From: Spirochaetaceae bacterium
GTDB taxonomy: Bacteria; Spirochaetota; Spirochaetia; SZUA-6; Bin103
Length of the DNA: 21,622 nucleotides
Assembly (NCBI GenBank): GCA_028820215.1
Contig: JAPPKD010000341.1
Span: 1-21,622 of the forward strand
Direction of reading: 5' to 3'
Shown here: positions 1-7,665 of the stretch, piece after piece
How the letters are laid out: each line of letters opens with the position of its first letter
Numbering within the stretch: the stretch's first letter is position 1
Translations under genes and position numbers: made by a program
Notes under the pieces: generated by a model
What the model was told of the DNA's origin: nothing
Seen by the model: the letters and a program-made list of their open reading frames with translations, nothing else
Database searches by the model: none

Positions 1-99
1 CTCGGCTTCAACTTGGTCCCGGAGACTGCCTGATTCTGCTTGTTTCTAAGGAGCAGGCGTGGTCGAGTACGTCGCCGATCGGGTGGCGGGAATGTCGCA

Positions 100-360
100 T
101 CATCCCTTGATGGAGCCGATCATGACGCCTCTCGCGAAGTACTTCTGGACGAACGGGTAGATGCGGAGCACCGGAACGCTGGCGACGATGATGAGGGAGA
201 ACTTGAGCAGATCTTCTCGAATCCCACGTTCATACACGCTCTTGAAGAACGCCGGTTCGCCCATGAACAGCACTGGCTCCATGCCCAAGGACTTGATGAG
301 TTGACTGATCGCGCCAAGACGCGGCGACAGGAACTGAAGAATCAGGTAGAGCTGGTAGTT
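100..360 (-). pseudogene. C-terminal remnant of an LplC/YtcP-type sugar ABC permease
   Basis: About 86 codons read in one frame and end at a proper TGA. The tail (YPFVQKYFARGVMIGSIKG) closely matches the tail of the intact permease in this window that ends at 9598 (YPFLQRYFVKGVMIGALKG). A hydrophobic last membrane segment (FSLIIVASVPVLRIYPF) precedes it. Upstream of about 360 the frame becomes Arg/Pro-rich and has no permease character, so the first ~200 residues, including the EAA loop that contacts the ATPase, are missing. A genuine permease of this family has about 300 residues. The fragment therefore cannot form a channel and is best read as a deletion or rearrangement relic. The break coincides with a palindrome cluster at 362-383. 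The identification as a permease tail is firm. Whether the loss happened by deletion or by recombination is not visible. Confidence 0.82.
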
Positions 361-361
361 C

Positions 362-383
362 TCCCGGGCCCGGGACCGGTCCC
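362..383. repeat. two overlapping perfect palindromes
   Basis: A 14-bp palindrome (TCCCGGGCCCGGGA, 362-375) shares its last four bases with a 12-bp palindrome (GGGACCGGTCCC, 372-383). Both are exact. They sit directly at the point where the permease remnant loses homology and about 80 bp beyond the 3' end of the HEPN gene. They could be a recombination breakpoint or a terminator-like structure for HEPN, but there is no T-run. No function is assigned. Confidence 0.6.
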
Positions 384-460
384 ATACCACTACCCTATAC
401 GCATGGCCTGGGGGGCAAGGACGTGTACTCCGCGGACTCCGCGGTGGGTAACCGCCGAGA

Positions 461-847
461 TCAGGCTGGCAAGGACAGGCTACGCCTGGCGGTGCTCCGT
501 ACTGCAGTTGCATGGCGCACGGCCTCCCGCGCTGACGGCTTGTCAGCGGACTCGCCGGGGTAACGGACCGCAACGGCGTACACGTTGAGGATCTCAAGAT
601 GCGGGCGAGCGTCCTCCCAGGCCCCCGCGAGCGGCAGTAGCAGGTCCAGGAGGGCAATCAGGTTATGAGTCCTGCCAAACGTGATGGATTGCTCTTGGAG
701 AATAGCCTTCAGGTACTTCTCAGCGCATTGCTGCGCGTGGAAGCAAGCGGCCTCGTAGTTGGGGTTCTTCCTCGCCCGCAACTCGCGGCCAGCGGTGGCG
801 AAGTCGCCCTCGGCTTTATCGATCCACTCACGGGTGAGCGGATTCAT
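461..847 (-). CDS. HEPN-domain toxin of an MNT-HEPN pair
   Basis: A 128-residue all-helical protein. It shows the family core: an N-terminal helix with WIDKAEGDFATA, then the hallmark FHAQQCAEKYLKA (residues 36-48), then RTHNLIALL (59-67), the RYPGE loop (95-99) and an R-x4-H motif (R107, H112). The last element is the proposed RNase active site of HEPN toxins. Partner HEPN proteins cleave RNA and are silenced by a minimal nucleotidyltransferase that adenylylates them. Its ATG at 847 lies inside the 3' end of the nucleotidyltransferase gene (20-bp overlap), so translation is probably coupled. The usual tyrosine two residues after the motif histidine (HxY) is not present here (HAT), so catalytic competence is less certain. 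The C-terminus is Arg/Ser-rich and may be slightly divergent from the family. Confidence 0.88.
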   Translation of the reverse strand: MNPLTREWIDKAEGDFATAGRELRARKNPNYEAACFHAQQCAEKYLKAILQEQSITFGRTHNLIALLDLLLPLAGAWEDARPHLEILNVYAVAVRYPGESADKPSAREAVRHATAVRSTARRSLSLPA

Positions 848-1151
848 AGAGCACTTCCCCCCGCTTCACGACCTCCTTGAGGAAAAAGTCGTTCCACTGG
901 AGGCGCTGATGCATCTCCTGTGGAGTCCTCACCACGAGGTCCACCGGGATTCTCGACCTTACTCGGCGCACGATTTCGATGGCCTGCGCGACACCGCTGC
1001 CGCTGTGCTCCATGATCACGAGCAAGTCAACGTCCGAGTCCTCCAAAGGCGTGCCGTAGGCGTGGGAGCCGAACAGAATGACCTTCTCGGGCCTGAACTC
1101 CGCGCCGATGCGCTGCGCGACGGCGTGGATCTCTGTTCTGGTCACGCGCAC
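828..1151 (-). CDS. MNT-type minimal nucleotidyltransferase antitoxin
   Basis: A 107-residue protein with the polymerase-beta-like signature GS-x10-D-x-D (G28, S29, D40, D42, from LFGSHAYG and DSDVDLLV). A third acidic residue, D71, lies in the VDLVV strand, completing the metal-binding triad. In characterised MNT-HEPN modules this enzyme transfers AMP to the toxin and neutralises it. The start is a GTG at 1151; a second in-frame GTG lies two codons downstream, and no in-frame ATG was found. The gene is first in a two-gene minus-strand operon, with the HEPN toxin start inside its 3' end, the canonical order for this system. A weak TAGGAT element lies about 6 bases upstream of the GTG, but no convincing -35 was found. 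The family call is secure; toxin-antitoxin function is inferred from the pairing. Confidence 0.88.
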   Translation of the reverse strand: MRVTRTEIHAVAQRIGAEFRPEKVILFGSHAYGTPLEDSDVDLLVIMEHSGSGVAQAIEIVRRVRSRIPVDLVVRTPQEMHQRLQWNDFFLKEVVKRGEVLYESAHP

Positions 1152-1341
1152 GCTGGCATCCTACCACGCCGATTCCCCAGGCTGCGCCAAGCGCTGCTAC
1201 CAATATCCGGGGCGACGGTGGGCATGAGCCACAGCCACGACTACGAGTCGAGCAGGCTCGACACGGTAGACAAGGCTGTAGGGATCGCCGCTCCGTGCGC
1301 CAACCGGTGGGAGAGGCGACCGAGATCTTCAGCGGCAGGGC

Positions 1342-1440
1342 GTGGCTACCCGCGGGGCCTCACGCGATCTGGTTCGCACTCCCGCCCGCCAGTGGTACGA
1401 GGCGCTGCCGGTTGGCAACGGCCGCCTCGGCGCTATGATC
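1342..1440 (+). pseudogene. N-terminal remnant of a GH95-type alpha-L-fucosidase
   Basis: A short plus-strand frame reads RTPARQWYEALPVGNGRLG and then AMI. This is the characteristic opening of glycoside hydrolase family 95 proteins (P-A-x-x-W-x-E-A-L-P-x-G-N-G-R-L-G-A-M). The homology stops abruptly at 1440, within the stop codon (1439-1441) of the convergent oxidoreductase gene. After that the frame is Pro/Arg-rich noise. A complete family member has about 700-800 residues, so only some 30 codons survive. A GTG at 1342 could be the original start but has only a weak ribosome-binding site. The fragment encodes no functional enzyme and marks a junction between two formerly separate loci. The motif match is strong although the stretch is short. 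Confidence 0.72.
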
Positions 1441-2712
1441 ACGTGGCGTCCGGCTCCCGGTAGCCGGCCTCGGCCCAGACCTCGCGGGCGAATTCCTTGG
1501 CCGCATCCGAGGGCTCGACGTGGCCCAGGATGCTCGGCAGCGGCTGGCCCGGCCCCGCGCGCGCGGATCCGGCGACCAGTGGTCGTCCTCGTACGCGTGC
1601 CGCTCGGACTCCTCGCGCAGGTTCGGCACGCTGACGGTCCTTGAGTCGTCGAGCGCCGAGCGCCAGGCCAGGACCCCGACCAGGCTCATCTCCACCCCGC
1701 GGTACACGTCCAGATAGGGCTGCGTGCCGGTGCGGATCGCGCGCGCGAACAGGAAGCTGGTGAAGAAGTCGCCGCCGCCGTGGCCGGCCCGCGTGGCTAG
1801 GTCGTGGTGCTCGGGGAAGTCCGGCACGTACACCGTCTCCGCCGGCGCGCCGGCCGGCTTGTCGAACGGCTCCCGCCGCAGGCGCACGGCGGCGTGGTTC
1901 CCGTGGCGGCAGTTCTCCATCAGCCCGCCGGTGCCGTGGATGCGCACGAAGTTCTGGTGCCCGCGCAGCCCCCCGTGCAGGGACTTGACCACCGCGTCAT
2001 TGTCCATGCGGCAGATGATGAGCCCGGCGGTATCACTGCGGCGCACGTGCATGGTCTGCGTCGGGTCGTCGGCCGAGTACGGCACCACGAAGCCGTTGAC
2101 CTTCACCGGCCGCGTGTCGGTGATGTACATGACCGGCGCCAGCGAGTGCGTGCAGTAGTAGGTCGCCGGTATCCAGTTGCGCCAGTGGTCCATCCCGAAG
2201 CTTCGCCCCGCCTTGGTGCGCGCGCTGTCCGGGTGCACGTACTCGCCCTCGCCGTACAGGAACGTGCCGACGGTGCCCTCGCGGTACAGCCTGCGCATCT
2301 CCTGGTTGTAGACCATGTAGGGGTAGTTCTCGGCGAACAGGTAGATCCTGCCCGTCTCCTCGACCGCACGGATGAGCGCCACGCCTTCGGCCGGCGTGTG
2401 GCACGCCGCGCACTCGCTCATCACGTGGCGTCCCGAGCGCAGCGCTTGAATCGCGAACGGCGCGTGCTCGTGGAAGTGGTTGGCCAGCACGACGGCGTCC
2501 ATGTCGTGCTGGAGGAACCGCTCGTAGTCGGTATAGGTCGTCACCGCGGTTCCGCGGGCCGCAAGCTCGCGGCGCTCCTGCTCCAGCCGTTCCTCCCACG
2601 TGTCGCAGAGCGCCACCAGGCGCAGGCCGGTTGCGGCTTCCGATCCGCGCGCGAACGTCCGGCCGCGGCTCACGCCGACCACGCCGATCCTGATCGGTTC
2701 CTTCGGACTCAC
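1439..2712 (-). CDS. Gfo/Idh/MocA family oxidoreductase, C-terminus frameshifted
   Basis: An NAD(P)-dependent sugar or polyol dehydrogenase-type protein. The N-terminal Rossmann segment is IRIGVVGVSRGRTFA (residues 7-21), followed by a C-terminal alpha/beta sheet domain with DHWRNWIPATYYCTHSLAP. The usual E-K-P motif that supplies the catalytic lysine is replaced by S-E-C (99-101), so it may not be a classical dehydrogenase. The GTG start at 2712 has a GGAGG ribosome-binding site 7 bases upstream. After DDHWSPDP the annotated frame turns into Arg/Pro/Ser noise to 1360. Shifting by +2 in the CG run at 1556-1565 restores SILGHVEPSDAAKEFAREVW and a stop at 1439-1441. That would give about 423 residues, a normal family length. 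It is the last gene of the sugar operon, 34 bp after the propeller protein, and probably oxidises a sugar released or imported by the products upstream. Confidence 0.85.
1556..1565. repeat. (CG)5 dinucleotide tract at the oxidoreductase frameshift
   Basis: Five CG units in a row. Removing exactly one unit joins the two coding frames of the oxidoreductase into one continuous reading frame. This points to slippage or an assembly indel in the tract. Confidence 0.7.
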
Positions 2713-2746
2713 GCCGTTCCCCTCCAGGCGACCCGTAGGGCGGCGA

Positions 2747-4126
2747 TCACGCGGGGGGCGCGCACAGCGAAATTGCGGACACCGCCGGGCTCACCCCTTC
2801 GGTCCGGAGCTCCACCCTGATCTGGACGTTGCGTCGCAGATGGACGACCTCGCGCCGTCGCACCGGCCGCCACGCCCCCCAGGTGTGGTCGGGCTCCGGG
2901 TGCTCGCCGGTGCGAACCGACACGTCCACCCGCGCGTCCGGCCTTCCTTCGGCGTAGCCGACCGTGCCGAAACCGTTGCCGCAATACCACAGGCGATAGA
3001 CCCCGTCGACGACCTGTATCTCCGGGTACTCCACCATCATGTCATCCCACGCCGGCCCCGGCGACGGTTCGAGCACGGGATCGACCGGCGAGCGTTCCCA
3101 TTCGATGCCATCCAGGCTCTCCGCGTAGCGTATCCGGTAGTCGGGCTTGGCAAAGCTGTACCACATCTGGAACACGCCCGCCTCATGGCGCACGAAGCAG
3201 CGCGAGGTGACGCTGCGCGGGGCGCCGTCGGTGAAGTCGTCGCCGAGCACGGGGTTGCCCTCATGCTTGCGCCAATGCAGGCAGTCGGACGAGGTGGCCA
3301 GGCACAGGTGGATGTTCTGGTGGCCGTCGGGGTGGATGCGCGCGGCCGTGTACCACATCCACCACTCGTCTCCGACGCGAACGATCGACGGGACGACCGC
3401 TCCCCCTTCATCCGGCGCGCCGGGGCCGCCACGCTCCAGGATCGGATCCTCGCCGCAGCGCGCCCAGGTCGTCCCGCCGTCCCGCGACTCGGCCAGCCCC
3501 AGCGCCCAGGTCGTGCCGGCACCCGGGAACCCCCAGCCGGTGTAGTGCATCAGCCACCGTTCGCCGGTAAGCGGCACCACCCGCGGCTGGTTGAGCAGGT
3601 TCCCTTCCCAGTCGTCCGCCCGCGGGCGCAGCACCGGCGAGGCCGGATGCTCCAGCCAGGTCACCGGGTCGTCGACCGGCGCCTCCGCGAAGCCGATCCC
3701 CTCGCCTTTCCGCCCGGCGTAGTACATGCGGTACCGGCTGCCATCCGCGCACGGGACGATCGACACGCCGTTGGTCCAGGTGTCCCACGGTCCCGAGTCG
3801 GCAGGCCCGTAGATCGGGTTGCCCCGGCGCTTGACGAACCGTTGCGGTGCCGTCCACTGCTCGATCCAGTCGAGCTGCACGCGCCCCGCCGGCGACCGGT
3901 ACGGCGCCGACTCGAAGCGCCCTCGCCCGGCATACCTGGCCCCGGAGCGCACCAGGCGCAGGCGACCGCGCCCGTCGATCTCCAGATCGGCCCGCTTCCC
4001 CCGGCCGGGTTCAATCAGCACCGCTCGATCGTATCCGCGCTGCGTCCAGCGGCTCGACGCTCCGCCGCCGGACCGGTCGCGAGCGCCGCGATCCCCGCCT
4101 GTTAGTCGCCTCTCGGACACAGCCAC
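2747..4126 (-). CDS. five-bladed beta-propeller glycosidase-like protein (GH43/GH32/GH130-like fold)
   Basis: A 459-residue protein with repeated blade signatures: RRGNPIYGPADSGPWDTW, YRMYYAGRKGEGIGFAEA, WLMHYTGWG, WWMWYTAARI, FQMWYSFA, YRLWYCGNG. The spacing, and the 'W-x-W/Y-Y' strands followed by 'G-x-A-x-S-x-D' turns, are typical of the arabinanase/invertase/phosphorylase propeller clan. The C-terminal ~70 residues (VRTGEHPEPDHTW, then a strand with IRVELRTEGVSP) look like an appended beta-sandwich. No signal peptide is visible, so it probably acts on imported oligosaccharides in the cytoplasm. The start is uncertain: the GTG at 4126 has no clear ribosome-binding site, and the first ~20 residues are low-complexity. 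It lies 19 bp after the permease gene in the same operon. The exact substrate and the catalytic acids cannot be fixed by eye. Confidence 0.75.
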   Translation of the reverse strand: MAVSERRLTGGDRGARDRSGGGASSRWTQRGYDRAVLIEPGRGKRADLEIDGRGRLRLVRSGARYAGRGRFESAPYRSPAGRVQLDWIEQWTAPQRFVKRRGNPIYGPADSGPWDTWTNGVSIVPCADGSRYRMYYAGRKGEGIGFAEAPVDDPVTWLEHPASPVLRPRADDWEGNLLNQPRVVPLTGERWLMHYTGWGFPGAGTTWALGLAESRDGGTTWARCGEDPILERGGPGAPDEGGAVVPSIVRVGDEWWMWYTAARIHPDGHQNIHLCLATSSDCLHWRKHEGNPVLGDDFTDGAPRSVTSRCFVRHEAGVFQMWYSFAKPDYRIRYAESLDGIEWERSPVDPVLEPSPGPAWDDMMVEYPEIQVVDGVYRLWYCGNGFGTVGYAEGRPDARVDVSVRTGEHPEPDHTWGAWRPVRRREVVHLRRNVQIRVELRTEGVSPAVSAISLCAPPA

Positions 4127-4145
4127 GCACGGCCGACGTATCCGC

Positions 4146-5036
4146 CTACCCCTTTATCCCGGTCATCGTAATTCCCTGTATGAAAAACCTCTGCCCGATT
4201 ATGAAGAGCACGAGAATCGGTATGATGCTCACGACACTACCCGCCATCAGCAAGTCCCAGCGAAATATCTCCCCGCCGCCGAACTCCGCGAAATAACCCG
4301 TCAAACCTACGGTCAGCGTCATCTTGTCGCGACTGCCCAGGTAGATCACCGGCCTGATAAGCTCCTCCCACCGCCACATGAACGTGAGCACCCCCAGCGT
4401 GGCCAGTGCGGGCTTCGCCAATGGAAGAAATATCCGCCCGAAAATCGTGAACGGACCGGCCCCGTCCATCGCCGCGGCGTCCTCAAGTTCCTTCGGGACC
4501 GTAAGAAAGAACTGACGCAGCAGAAACGTACCGAACGGGTTCCCGAAGAAGTCGGGCAGGTACAGCGGAATATGGGTATTTATCACTCCCAGCGCTCTCA
4601 TTACGAAGAATATCGGGATCAGCGTGACCTCCCCGGGCAACATCAACGTAGACAGCAGAAGAGCGAATATGAGATTCCTCCCCGGAAACCTCAGCCTGGC
4701 GAACGCGAACGCCGCTAGCGCACTGCTCAAAACCACACCTGCCGTGGACAGCAGACTCACCTTGAAACTATTGAAGACGAAGCGGCCGAACGGCATGACG
4801 ACGAATATATCCGTGTAGTTGCTCCACCTCCGGACGCGGGGAAACCACTTGGGCGGGAAGCTGAATATCTCGGCAACACTCTTCAGGGACGCGGACAGCA
4901 TCCACAGGAAAGGCAGCAGAAAGGCCAGTCCGACCAATATCAACAGCACGTAGAAGAACAGATTGACGGCCGCCCTTCCCGCCAACTGGTTGCGGCGGTT
5001 CGACGCAAGCGACGACATGAGATTATCGCGCATCAT
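4146..5036 (-). CDS. carbohydrate ABC transporter permease, MalG type
   Basis: A 296-residue inner-membrane protein with six predicted helices, the first being FFYVLLILVGLAFLLPFLW. The cytoplasmic EAA loop reads ELEDAAAMDGAGPFTIFGRI, followed by FLPLAKPALATLG. It is the second half of the heterodimeric channel and docks an ATPase through this loop. The conserved tail QRFFIQGITMTGIKG is the family's C-terminal signature. The start at 5036 has AGGTG seven bases upstream; a second ATG follows immediately. It starts 10 bp after the partner permease stops, so it is cotranscribed and probably translationally coupled. Its base composition is visibly lower in GC than the propeller gene that follows. 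The substrate is unknown, probably a sugar or oligosaccharide given the neighbours. Confidence 0.93.
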   Translation of the reverse strand: MMRDNLMSSLASNRRNQLAGRAAVNLFFYVLLILVGLAFLLPFLWMLSASLKSVAEIFSFPPKWFPRVRRWSNYTDIFVVMPFGRFVFNSFKVSLLSTAGVVLSSALAAFAFARLRFPGRNLIFALLLSTLMLPGEVTLIPIFFVMRALGVINTHIPLYLPDFFGNPFGTFLLRQFFLTVPKELEDAAAMDGAGPFTIFGRIFLPLAKPALATLGVLTFMWRWEELIRPVIYLGSRDKMTLTVGLTGYFAEFGGGEIFRWDLLMAGSVVSIIPILVLFIIGQRFFIQGITMTGIKG

Positions 5037-5046
5037 CCTTCGGCAC

Positions 5047-5973
5047 CTAATAGTGCACCCAACTCTTTCTCAGTCGAAACTGAATCAGAGTGAAGAACAT
5101 CACGATGACGAACAGCACGACACCGACCGCCGAGGCGTACCCCATGCGGAAGTCTTCGAAGGCGCTCACGAAGACGAAGTAGCCCAATGTCGTCGTCGAC
5201 CATCGCGGCCCACCTTCCGTCATGACGTATATCTGCGAAAAGACCTGCAGCGAATTGATGGTACTCACCACCGCCACGAAGAACGTCGTCGGCGATACCA
5301 GCGGCAGCGTAATGTGCAGAAACCTCCTCCACGCGCCGGACCCATCGATCTGTGCCGAATCATACAAATCCTTGGGGATGTCCTGCAAGCCGGCAAGGAA
5401 TATCATCATTCCCACGCCCAGACCCTTCCATACGCTCATGATCGACACCGCGGGCATGGCCCACGCGGGATCGGTCAACCAACCGGGGCCCGATACGCCG
5501 AACAGGGTTTTCAAGCCGTAGTTGATCAACCCGAATTCCTTTCCGTACATCATCGTCCACAGCAGAGAAATCGCCACTACCGAAGAAACCACGGGGAGGA
5601 AGTAGGCCGTTCTGAACGCGACAACGCCTTTCAGATCGCGATTGACCAGCAATGCCAGAAGCAGGGAGAGTATCGTGTGAGCCGGCACGTAGAGTATGGC
5701 GAAGTAGATGGTATTCCACACCGCCTTGGGGAACAGCGGACTCGCGAACAGCCGCTGGAAATTATCAAGCCCGGCCCATCTGGGCGGAGAGAGGACATCG
5801 TATTCCAGGAAGGAGAAGAAAACGGCCGCCACCATCGCGCCCAAGCTGAAGAAGATCAGGTAAAAAACGGTGGGAAGGACAAACAGATATGCTACACCGG
5901 CGTTCTTGATGTTCCTCCTGGCAACTGCCCTTGAGGTGGTATTCGAATCTGCCACGTGGATCTCCCGTGCCAT
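5047..5973 (-). CDS. carbohydrate ABC transporter permease, MalF type
   Basis: A 308-residue integral membrane protein of the CUT1 family. Membrane helices are evident (AYLFVLPTVFYLIFFSLGAM near the start, then four to five more). The EAA loop reads DLYDSAQIDGSGAWRRFLHI and is followed by TLPLVSPTTFF. It forms the channel together with the MalG-type protein encoded just downstream. The ATG at 5973 has a GGAG about ten bases upstream. A 122-bp gap with a strong stem-loop separates it from the binding-protein gene upstream in the operon, as is common where the binding protein is made in excess. Helices 3-6 are complete and no truncation is seen. No ATP-binding subunit is encoded in the operon. 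Confidence 0.93.
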   Translation of the reverse strand: MAREIHVADSNTTSRAVARRNIKNAGVAYLFVLPTVFYLIFFSLGAMVAAVFFSFLEYDVLSPPRWAGLDNFQRLFASPLFPKAVWNTIYFAILYVPAHTILSLLLALLVNRDLKGVVAFRTAYFLPVVSSVVAISLLWTMMYGKEFGLINYGLKTLFGVSGPGWLTDPAWAMPAVSIMSVWKGLGVGMMIFLAGLQDIPKDLYDSAQIDGSGAWRRFLHITLPLVSPTTFFVAVVSTINSLQVFSQIYVMTEGGPRWSTTTLGYFVFVSAFEDFRMGYASAVGVVLFVIVMFFTLIQFRLRKSWVHY

Positions 5974-6030
5974 GCTCGCGTGCTCCGGAGCTCAGGTTCA
6001 CCTACGCATATACATCGAAAGGTACATGAG

Positions 6031-6060
6031 CACCCCGGCGGGAATGTTCCCGCCAGGGTG
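6031..6060 (-). promoter_or_regulatory. stem-loop between binding-protein and permease genes
   Basis: Arms CACCC-C-GGCGGG and CCCGCC-A-GGGTG pair over 12 positions with one C/A mismatch around the loop AATGTT. There is no T-run after it in the direction of transcription. In analogous sugar operons such hairpins protect the upstream binding-protein mRNA from 3' decay or partly attenuate transcription into the permease genes. That role is inferred here. Confidence 0.6.
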
Positions 6061-6095
6061 CATGTTCTCTCGACGACATGAACGAAGAATGAAGT

Positions 6096-7406
6096 CTATC
6101 TCGAGAGCGCTTCGTTGATCGTGGCGGTGGCCTCCGCTGCCGCCTCCTCCGTGGTCACGTGTCCGCCCCTATACGACCTCACCATGTCCGAGAAGGCTCG
6201 CCGGATTTCCGGCAGCGTCCGTATGCCCACATCCCAATAGGGGGGACGCGCTCCATATACCTCGACGGTTTCCTGCACGACTCCGATATTGTGGGGCGTC
6301 ATGCCTTCCTGATCTGCAGTCCACACATCAGCGAGGGCCTTGTTTCCGGTGAAATTGCCGCCAAGTATGAGGTTGTCCACACTCAGATTGTTGTAGTACC
6401 ACTTGAAGAACGCCCATGCCTCTTCGGGGTGTTCGGTATTTGCCGATATCGAATGCGCGGGGTCGCCGGCCAGGGTTATCTTTCGTCCTTCGGGTCCCTC
6501 CGGAAGCAGCGCAATGTCCCAGCGAAAATCCTCTATTTCCCTGAACCTCTGGATATTGTAGGCCGAGTTCGGTCGCAGGGCGACTTTTCCGGTGAAGAAC
6601 AGTTCGCCCAAGCCGTCGGCCATCTCCGGCGTCGGTGCTACCCCATGCTTGTGGATCAGGTCACCATCGTACTGCAGTCCGGCCAATGACCCCGGAGAGA
6701 GGAGGTTCGATTCGGAAAAATCCTCGGTGAGGATGGTCCCTCCGAAAGATTGTACCAGAGCATGAATCCAATAGTGGCCGCCCGGCACGATTCCCCACTG
6801 GTCGGGGGTCCCATCGCCGTCTTCATCGACCGTAAGCTCCTTGGCGACCTCCAGCAGCTTGTCATAGTCCCACGTCGAGTCCGGATAGGGTATTCCTGCG
6901 TCATCGAAAATGTCCTTGTTGTACATAAGGACACCCGTTCCGACCATGGAGTACATGCCATAGAAGCCGTCCGCCCCTGCCACGTATCCGCGATTCCAGC
7001 TCTCCTCGAAGAAGCCGTTCTTGTCGATGTCTCCTCTTTCGAGAAAGGGCGTCAGATCAAGAAGGTGTCCATTGGCGACGAATGCGCCCTTGTAATCGGC
7101 CGCCATCTCCATGATGTCCGGCTCGTCACCGGACGCAAACAGTGTCTGCAGCTTTTGCCAATACGTCGCCCATGGAAACATCTCGTATTCGATCTCGATT
7201 CCGGGATGCGCCTCGTTGAAGGGTCCTACGATATGATTCTCGTAGGTGTCTACAGACTGACTGATCCACGACGTCATTTTCAGAGTAACCGGTTCCGCCG
7301 CCGCCGCTTCGGTCTCACCGGAGGCAAAGCCAAGAACGGCCACGTTCATCAAGGCCGCGAAGCACAAAGGAAAGATCAGTGCGTTCAATCTTCTCGTATC
7401 CGTCAT
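6096..7406 (-). CDS. extracellular sugar-binding protein (MalE/UgpB-like)
   Basis: A 436-residue periplasmic receptor that delivers its ligand to the two permeases downstream. It has a Sec signal peptide (basic start, hydrophobic stretch about 8-28, cleavage after GFA), with no cysteine, so it is not a lipoprotein. The mature protein opens with the family strand VTLKMTSWIS and continues through PGIEIEYEMFPWATYWQKL and PDIMEM. A calcium-binding-type loop DEDGDGTPDQWG lies at about 194-205, as in several oligosaccharide-binding proteins. The start has an ideal AAGGAG five bases upstream of the ATG. It is the first gene of a five-gene operon running to 1439. The surrounding sequence is less GC-rich than the flanking chromosome. 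The ligand is unknown. Confidence 0.92.
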   Translation of the reverse strand: MTDTRRLNALIFPLCFAALMNVAVLGFASGETEAAAAEPVTLKMTSWISQSVDTYENHIVGPFNEAHPGIEIEYEMFPWATYWQKLQTLFASGDEPDIMEMAADYKGAFVANGHLLDLTPFLERGDIDKNGFFEESWNRGYVAGADGFYGMYSMVGTGVLMYNKDIFDDAGIPYPDSTWDYDKLLEVAKELTVDEDGDGTPDQWGIVPGGHYWIHALVQSFGGTILTEDFSESNLLSPGSLAGLQYDGDLIHKHGVAPTPEMADGLGELFFTGKVALRPNSAYNIQRFREIEDFRWDIALLPEGPEGRKITLAGDPAHSISANTEHPEEAWAFFKWYYNNLSVDNLILGGNFTGNKALADVWTADQEGMTPHNIGVVQETVEVYGARPPYWDVGIRTLPEIRRAFSDMVRSYRGGHVTTEEAAAEATATINEALSR

Positions 7407-7432
7407 AGCGTCTCCTTGTCAGGATTGTCCCT

Positions 7433-7462
7433 GCTTGCCGGGATCCCCTGGTTCTGGCAAGC
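7433..7462. repeat. 7-bp inverted repeat in the leader of the leftward operon
   Basis: GCTTGCC and GGCAAGC are exact inverse copies separated by 16 bp. They lie 27-56 bp upstream of the binding-protein start codon. The pair could be an operator or a leader hairpin. No regulator family can be named from the sequence. Confidence 0.4.
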
Positions 7463-7665
7463 CGTGCACGTCAACACAGTCGCCTCCTCCGAGCACAGTT
7501 TCGGTTACGCAGACCAGGAATTCGGCATCACCGCGATCGTGCGGGTGCGGAAGGGGGAGTGTCAAGAACCGCCGCACGGCTGCACCCGCCACCACGCCGG
7601 GTGTCTGCCGCCAATGTGGGGCGAGAGCGTGCGGCGTTGCCGCGGTCCGGGGGCCAGGCGGCCTG

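Noticed and set aside
1..99. Stretch before the permease remnant searched for a gene or terminator
   Set aside because: Only a weak 5-bp stem (CTGCT/AGCAG) without a T-run is present, and no coding signature.
2600..4105. 501-codon plus-strand frame across the propeller gene
   Set aside because: Arg/Pro/His-rich shadow. The opposite strand contains regular propeller blades.
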